From Flavobacteriaceae bacterium (GTDB lineage Bacteria > Bacteroidota > Bacteroidia > Flavobacteriales > Flavobacteriaceae), in NCBI GenBank assembly GCA_017852395.1, contig JAFMLE010000002.1:39424-103423 (forward strand): a stretch of 64,000 nucleotides of DNA, in the 5' to 3' direction. Below the pieces are notes generated by a model, which searched no databases, was not told the origin of the DNA, and saw nothing but the letters and a program-made list of their open reading frames with translations. The translations under genes and the position numbers were made by a program. Shown piece by piece: positions 60,032-64,000 of this stretch. Every line of letters begins with the position of its first letter. The stretch's first letter is position 1.

Positions 60032-61211
60032 TTTTTACTTTTATGGATTGATAAATTTTTTGTGCAGTAGCACTTACTTTAATAAACCCTTTGGCATCAT
60101 CTGCAGTCCATGACTTGTTCATTTCGCCGTAGGCACCAAATTGAGATTTCATCAAATCATTTTCAGATTCGATTCCGAGTAGTTCAAAACGATAGGGGTA
60201 AAGTTTGATGAAAACCGTTCCGCTGACCCGATTTTGACTACTTTCTAAAAAGGCTTCTATGTCGCGCATTACGGGGTCAAGATAGTTGCCTTCGTGGAGT
60301 TGCATTCCATAAAAATTGCTCATCTGTTCTTTTTGAAATTGTTGCCATTTGCTCATGGTGTGCTTTTCCAAAAGATGGTGGGCTTTAATCAATATTAGTG
60401 GTGCTGCAGCTTCAAAACCAACTCTACCTTTGATACCAACAATGGTGTCTCCGACATGGATATCCCGTCCGATAGCAAATTTGCTCGCAAGTGCTTGGAG
60501 CGCTTCAATCACTTTGATGGGAGGGTTTTGTTGGCCGTTGAGCCCTATAGCTTCACCTTTTTTAAAGCTTATGCTTATGTCTATTGGCTCGTTGTTTTCT
60601 AGTTGTGAGGGGTAGGCTTCATTGGGCAGTGCCTGGTGGGAGGTTAGGGTTTCTTTGCCACCTACACTGGTTCCCCAAAGCCCTTTATTGATCGAATATT
60701 GTGCTTTTTCCCAAGACATATGCACCCCTTGAGACTGCAAATACTCGATTTCTTCTTGACGGCTAATTTTTTCGTCTCTGATGGGTGTTATGATCGCAAT
60801 GTTTGGCGCCAGAATTTGAAAAATAGCATCAAAACGGACTTGATCATTTCCGGCTCCTGTACTTCCATGAACAATACCATCAGCGTTGATTTTTTTGGCG
60901 TAGTCTATCAATGCAATTGCTTGTACAATACGTTCTGCCGAGACCGATAGCGGATAGGTATTGTTTCGCAGTACGTTGCCAAAAATTAGGTATTTTATAA
61001 TATCATTATAAAACGTTTCTACGGAATCTACACATTCGTAAGAATGTGCGCCCATGTCCAAAGCACGTTGTTTTTGTTCGGCAATGGTTGCGGTGTCAAA
61101 GCCTCCAGTATTTATGGAAATAGCATGTACCTCATGATTTTCTTTGGCCAATTTTACCAAGCAATACGAGGTGTCTAAACCGCCACTGTAGGCGAGTACA
61201 AGTCTTTTCAT
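60024..61211 (-). CDS. argG: Argininosuccinate synthase
   Basis: VLAYSGGLDTSYCLVKL; GIVHGSTGAGNDQVRFD. Confidence 0.96.
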   Translation of the reverse strand: MKRLVLAYSGGLDTSYCLVKLAKENHEVHAISINTGGFDTATIAEQKQRALDMGAHSYECVDSVETFYNDIIKYLIFGNVLRNNTYPLSVSAERIVQAIALIDYAKKINADGIVHGSTGAGNDQVRFDAIFQILAPNIAIITPIRDEKISRQEEIEYLQSQGVHMSWEKAQYSINKGLWGTSVGGKETLTSHQALPNEAYPSQLENNEPIDISISFKKGEAIGLNGQQNPPIKVIEALQALASKFAIGRDIHVGDTIVGIKGRVGFEAAAPLILIKAHHLLEKHTMSKWQQFQKEQMSNFYGMQLHEGNYLDPVMRDIEAFLESSQNRVSGTVFIKLYPYRFELLGIESENDLMKSQFGAYGEMNKSWTADDAKGFIKVSATAQKIYQSIKVKND

Positions 61212-61816
61212 TTGGTTTTTTTTATAAATAAGGTGTTTTTGATTGATTTGAGTCTTTCGCCAACCTTTCGATTAAATTTTGATTTTTTGGTGTTGTTTTT
61301 AGGATCATAAAGCATGCCTGTACACAAACACATGGTGCGTTCGGTTCGGGTGAGTACATCAAAGTTTTTGCAGGTTTTGCAACCATTCCAAAACTCAGGA
61401 TCATCGGTTAGTTCGGAAAAGTGAACAGGTTTGTACCCCAATTCGTAATTAATCTTCATAACCGCCATGCCGGTGGTGATTCCAAAAATTTTGGCATCCG
61501 GAAATTTCTTTAGCGAAAGATCCAGTACCTTTTTTTTGATTTTTTTGGCCACTCCATGGCCTCTAAAATCGGGTGATACAATAAGCCCAGAATGCGCAAC
61601 ATATTTGCCATGTCCCCATACTTCTATATAACAAAACCCAACAAAAGTGTTGTCTTTGATGGCGATTACGGCATTTCCATTTTGCATTTTGGTGCGAATA
61701 TATTCGGGGGTTCTCAGCGCGATTCCAGTTCCTCGAACTTTGGCTGATGCATCAATACATGCTGCAATATCTGCGGCATATTGATAATGTGTTGCGTTAG
61801 CATTGGTTATTTCCAA
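61208..61816 (-). CDS. GNAT-family acyltransferase heading the arg operon (candidate N-acylglutamate synthase)
   Basis: GNAT motif A LIVSPDFRGHGVAKKIKKKVL; TTG start; overlaps argG start; C-terminal CKTC...CLC. Confidence 0.85.
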   Translation of the reverse strand: MEITNANATHYQYAADIAACIDASAKVRGTGIALRTPEYIRTKMQNGNAVIAIKDNTFVGFCYIEVWGHGKYVAHSGLIVSPDFRGHGVAKKIKKKVLDLSLKKFPDAKIFGITTGMAVMKINYELGYKPVHFSELTDDPEFWNGCKTCKNFDVLTRTERTMCLCTGMLYDPKNNTKKSKFNRKVGERLKSIKNTLFIKKTK

Positions 61817-61883
61817 CGTTTACTAAGTTGTTAATTAAAAAAAGTGAAATTTGATTGCGAACGAGTTGGACACACCTAACTCT

Positions 61884-61919
61884 AAAAAAGTACTACACCC
61901 CCAAGGGGCGGCGTGTAGT
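61884..61919 (-). terminator. Terminator-like (attenuator) hairpin in the arg operon leader
   Basis: Minus strand ACTACAC-(GCCGCCCCTTGGGG)-GTGTAGT then ACTTTTTT; U6 at 61889-61884. Confidence 0.8.
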
Positions 61920-61976
61920 GCTGCGTGACAAGGTCCTTAAAACCAAAGCATGCTTGTATGTGTACTTTTTTAACAT
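61893..61976 (-). CDS. Candidate arginine-rich leader peptide of the arg operon
   Basis: ATG TTA AAA AAG TAC ACA TAC AAG CAT GCT TTG GTT TTA AGG ACC TTG TCA CGC AGC ACT ACA CGC CGC CCC TTG GGG GTG TAG = MLKKYTYKHALVLRTLSRSTTRRPLGV*. Confidence 0.7.
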   Translation of the reverse strand: MLKKYTYKHALVLRTLSRSTTRRPLGV

Positions 61977-61980
61977 TAAA

Positions 61981-62011
61981 CAAATTAAGGGACATATATT
62001 TTGTAATGCAA
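61981..62011 (-). promoter_or_regulatory. Candidate arg operon promoter TTG-N20-TTAATTTG
   Basis: TTG at 62011-62009, TTAATTTG at 61988-61981 (7/8 match to TAnnTTTG), 20-nt spacer as for the tRNA-Ser promoter. Confidence 0.5.
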
Positions 62012-62079
62012 GTTTTTTTTTAAAAAAAACATTTTATAACAAATTGGAGTTCTGATAGATAAAAAGTTAATTTCGTAGT

Positions 62080-63396
62080 GTGAATAAGGCAGCCGTACCA
62101 ATTTTGAACTTACCTCTGACTAAGCCCAACAAAAATGGGTATTTGTTGGCTCTGAGTGGTGGGGTTGACAGCATGGTTTTGGCCCATCTTTTAAAGAAAA
62201 ATGACATCACCTTTGCTGTCGCACATTGCAATTTTCAATTACGTGGACCTGCCAGTGATCAAGATGCTGCATTTGTACGTCAATGGGCAGCCAAAAATGA
62301 TGTTCCTTGCTTTCAAATTCATTTGGCTACCATAGCCCATGCAAATTACACTAAAGTTTCTATTCAGATGGCCGCAAGAGCGTTGCGCTATAAGTGGTTT
62401 GACGACCTATGCGCCCTCTACAATTTTGACTGTGTGCTTACGGCACACCATCTCGATGATCAATTGGAGACCTATTTGATGCACACTTTTAGAGCAACAG
62501 GGATCAAAGGACTGCTTGGCATACCAGAAAAAAACAAAATGTATTTTCGTCCCTTGCTGCAAAATTCGAAGGCATCGATTTTGAATTATGCCCAAAGCCA
62601 GGATTTGTTGTGGCGTGAGGATGCCTCAAATAAAGCAAATTATTATCTGCGCAATCAGTTGCGAAATCAAGTTATACCCGAACTTCTAAAAGCAACAACG
62701 CCTCATGGGCTCGATGCATTTGCTCGTACAATTGGGCATCTCAGTGATACCCATGCCTTTATTGATCATTTTTTTAAAGCATGGCAACAAAAGCATTTTT
62801 GCATCGAACAACAAGGGGTCAAAATCGACCTAATGCCCCTCCAAGCACTTGCTCCTTTAGAATTTGGACTGCATCAGCTTTTTGGGCCTTATGGATTTTC
62901 GGCAAAAGAAGTCAACAAATTGATGGGTACTACTTCTGGAAAATCAATCTTCTCCGAACGTTATCAGCTTTTGAGGGAGCGTGATCATCTGTTCCTAAGT
63001 GCTATAAAACAAACAGTGGAACCCCACGTTTTTTTAATTGAAAAAAATGCAAACCTGATTTCAAAGCCCGTAAGATTAAGTATCCATCCCTCTCCCAGCA
63101 CTGAGGTGCCAAAGTCGGCAAACCCCACTGTGGTTTTGGACGAGGCCCTTTTGACCTACCCATTGGAAATCAGAAAATGGCAAAAAGGAGATTTTATCTA
63201 CCCAACCGGAATGAAAGGGAGAAAGCTGATCAGTAAGTATTTTAAAGATGAAAAATATACTACTTTAGCAAAAGAAAATCAATGGTTGTTAGTTTCAAAC
63301 TCACAAGTTGTTTGGATTATTGGCAAGCGCTGCGATCGACGTTTTATTGCAAAGAAAAAGACAAAAAATAAGCTCCTAATCACCCTCTTACAATGA
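62080..63396 (+). CDS. tilS: tRNA(Ile)-lysidine synthetase
   Basis: LLALSGGVDSMVLAHLL; GTG start; VLTAHHLDDQLETYLM; C-terminal WQKGDFIYPTGMKGRKLISKYFKDEK. Confidence 0.94.
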   Translation: MNKAAVPILNLPLTKPNKNGYLLALSGGVDSMVLAHLLKKNDITFAVAHCNFQLRGPASDQDAAFVRQWAAKNDVPCFQIHLATIAHANYTKVSIQMAARALRYKWFDDLCALYNFDCVLTAHHLDDQLETYLMHTFRATGIKGLLGIPEKNKMYFRPLLQNSKASILNYAQSQDLLWREDASNKANYYLRNQLRNQVIPELLKATTPHGLDAFARTIGHLSDTHAFIDHFFKAWQQKHFCIEQQGVKIDLMPLQALAPLEFGLHQLFGPYGFSAKEVNKLMGTTSGKSIFSERYQLLRERDHLFLSAIKQTVEPHVFLIEKNANLISKPVRLSIHPSPSTEVPKSANPTVVLDEALLTYPLEIRKWQKGDFIYPTGMKGRKLISKYFKDEKYTTLAKENQWLLVSNSQVVWIIGKRCDRRFIAKKKTKNKLLITLLQ

Positions 63397-64000
63397 AAAA
63401 ACTCCTCTTAATTTTATGTTGTTTACCACAACTCTTATTAGCACAAGTTAATCCTGTTAGTTGGTCAACTCGTGTAGAACCATTATCTGACAACGAATAT
63501 TTGCTGCATTTTGAAGCATCGATTGCAGAAAAGTGGCATTTATACTCGCAACACACCCCAGACGGTGGTGCACTACCTACCGTTTTTTTGTTTGAAAATC
63601 AATCGGATCTTACGTTTATTGGCGCGGTTGAAGAAAGTACCCCCATCAATGCGTACGATCCCGTTTTTGAAATGGATCAACTCTACTTTGATGGGACTGC
63701 CCATTTTCAGCAAAAAATCAAAATAAACAATCCCGAATTCACATCGATAAGTGGTGAAATCGAATATCAGGCCTGTGATGATAAGCTTTGTATTTTTAGA
63801 ACCGAACCGTTTTCTTTCGCACTAGACGGCTCATCAATTGCGGCGATTCAAGTTGACGAGGCCAGTTTAGAAAAATCCAAAGCACTTAAGCTTAATTTAA
63901 AAAACAACGAACTCCTGCTAGCAGCTAATAATCTCGATACTGGTGGCGGCTATCTTAATATTTTTCTTTTAGGTTTATTGGGCGGTATTTTGGCGCTTCT
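63393..64000 (+). CDS. Thiol:disulfide interchange protein DsbD-like (partial, runs off the window)
   Basis: ATG at 63393 overlaps the tilS stop; MKKLLLILCCLPQLLLAQ signal; GEIEYQACDDKLC motif; TM start LNIFLLGLLGGILAL. Confidence 0.8.
   Translation, partial: MKKLLLILCCLPQLLLAQVNPVSWSTRVEPLSDNEYLLHFEASIAEKWHLYSQHTPDGGALPTVFLFENQSDLTFIGAVEESTPINAYDPVFEMDQLYFDGTAHFQQKIKINNPEFTSISGEIEYQACDDKLCIFRTEPFSFALDGSSIAAIQVDEASLEKSKALKLNLKNNELLLAANNLDTGGGYLNIFLLGLLGGILAL

Noticed and set aside
61855-62055. 66-aa plus-strand ORF in the arg/tilS intergenic region
   Set aside because: It is antisense to the leader peptide/attenuator, ends in low-complexity AT-rich codons and has no recognisable motif. The minus-strand leader explains the structure better.
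1-64000. CRISPR arrays, IS elements, toxin-antitoxin, restriction or phage-defence loci
   Set aside because: No spaced direct repeats, transposase/integrase motifs or defence-type proteins were found among the ORFs; gene content is housekeeping throughout.

Overview
The window is a chromosomal housekeeping segment from a member of the Bacteroidetes, probably Flavobacteriia. Supporting evidence is TAnnTTTG-type promoters, an N-acyl (acetyl/succinyl) arginine pathway with an ArgF'-type carbamoyltransferase and proC inside the operon, gene content, and few Shine-Dalgarno-like sites. I see about 47 credible protein genes, rnpB and one tRNA-Ser(GCU). I found no CRISPR array, intact insertion sequence, prophage or defence island. 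The main hidden features are in non-coding or recoded DNA. (1) Upstream of the nine-gene arginine operon (minus strand) is an unannotated 27-codon leader ORF, MLKKYTYKHALVLRTLSRSTTRRPLGV. It has four Arg codons, its 3' part lies inside a terminator-like hairpin with a U6 tract, and a 10-nt perfect complement to the terminator 3' base plus U-tract lies at the start of the ORF. This looks like a ribosome-mediated arginine attenuator. (2) dnaX is split at an A10 run containing an in-phase A AAA AAG heptamer. The 0 frame stops at once (gamma-like, 362 aa) and the -1 frame continues into a tau-like C-terminal domain. (3) Smaller observations include a 12-bp perfect hairpin in the rpsA 5'UTR, a 13-bp perfect dyad in a divergent promoter region, an attC-like palindrome downstream of tRNA-Ser, a degenerate GTP cyclohydrolase II domain in RibB, and a Cys-cluster GNAT heading the arg operon. 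All homology calls are from reading protein motifs by eye; no database search was run.
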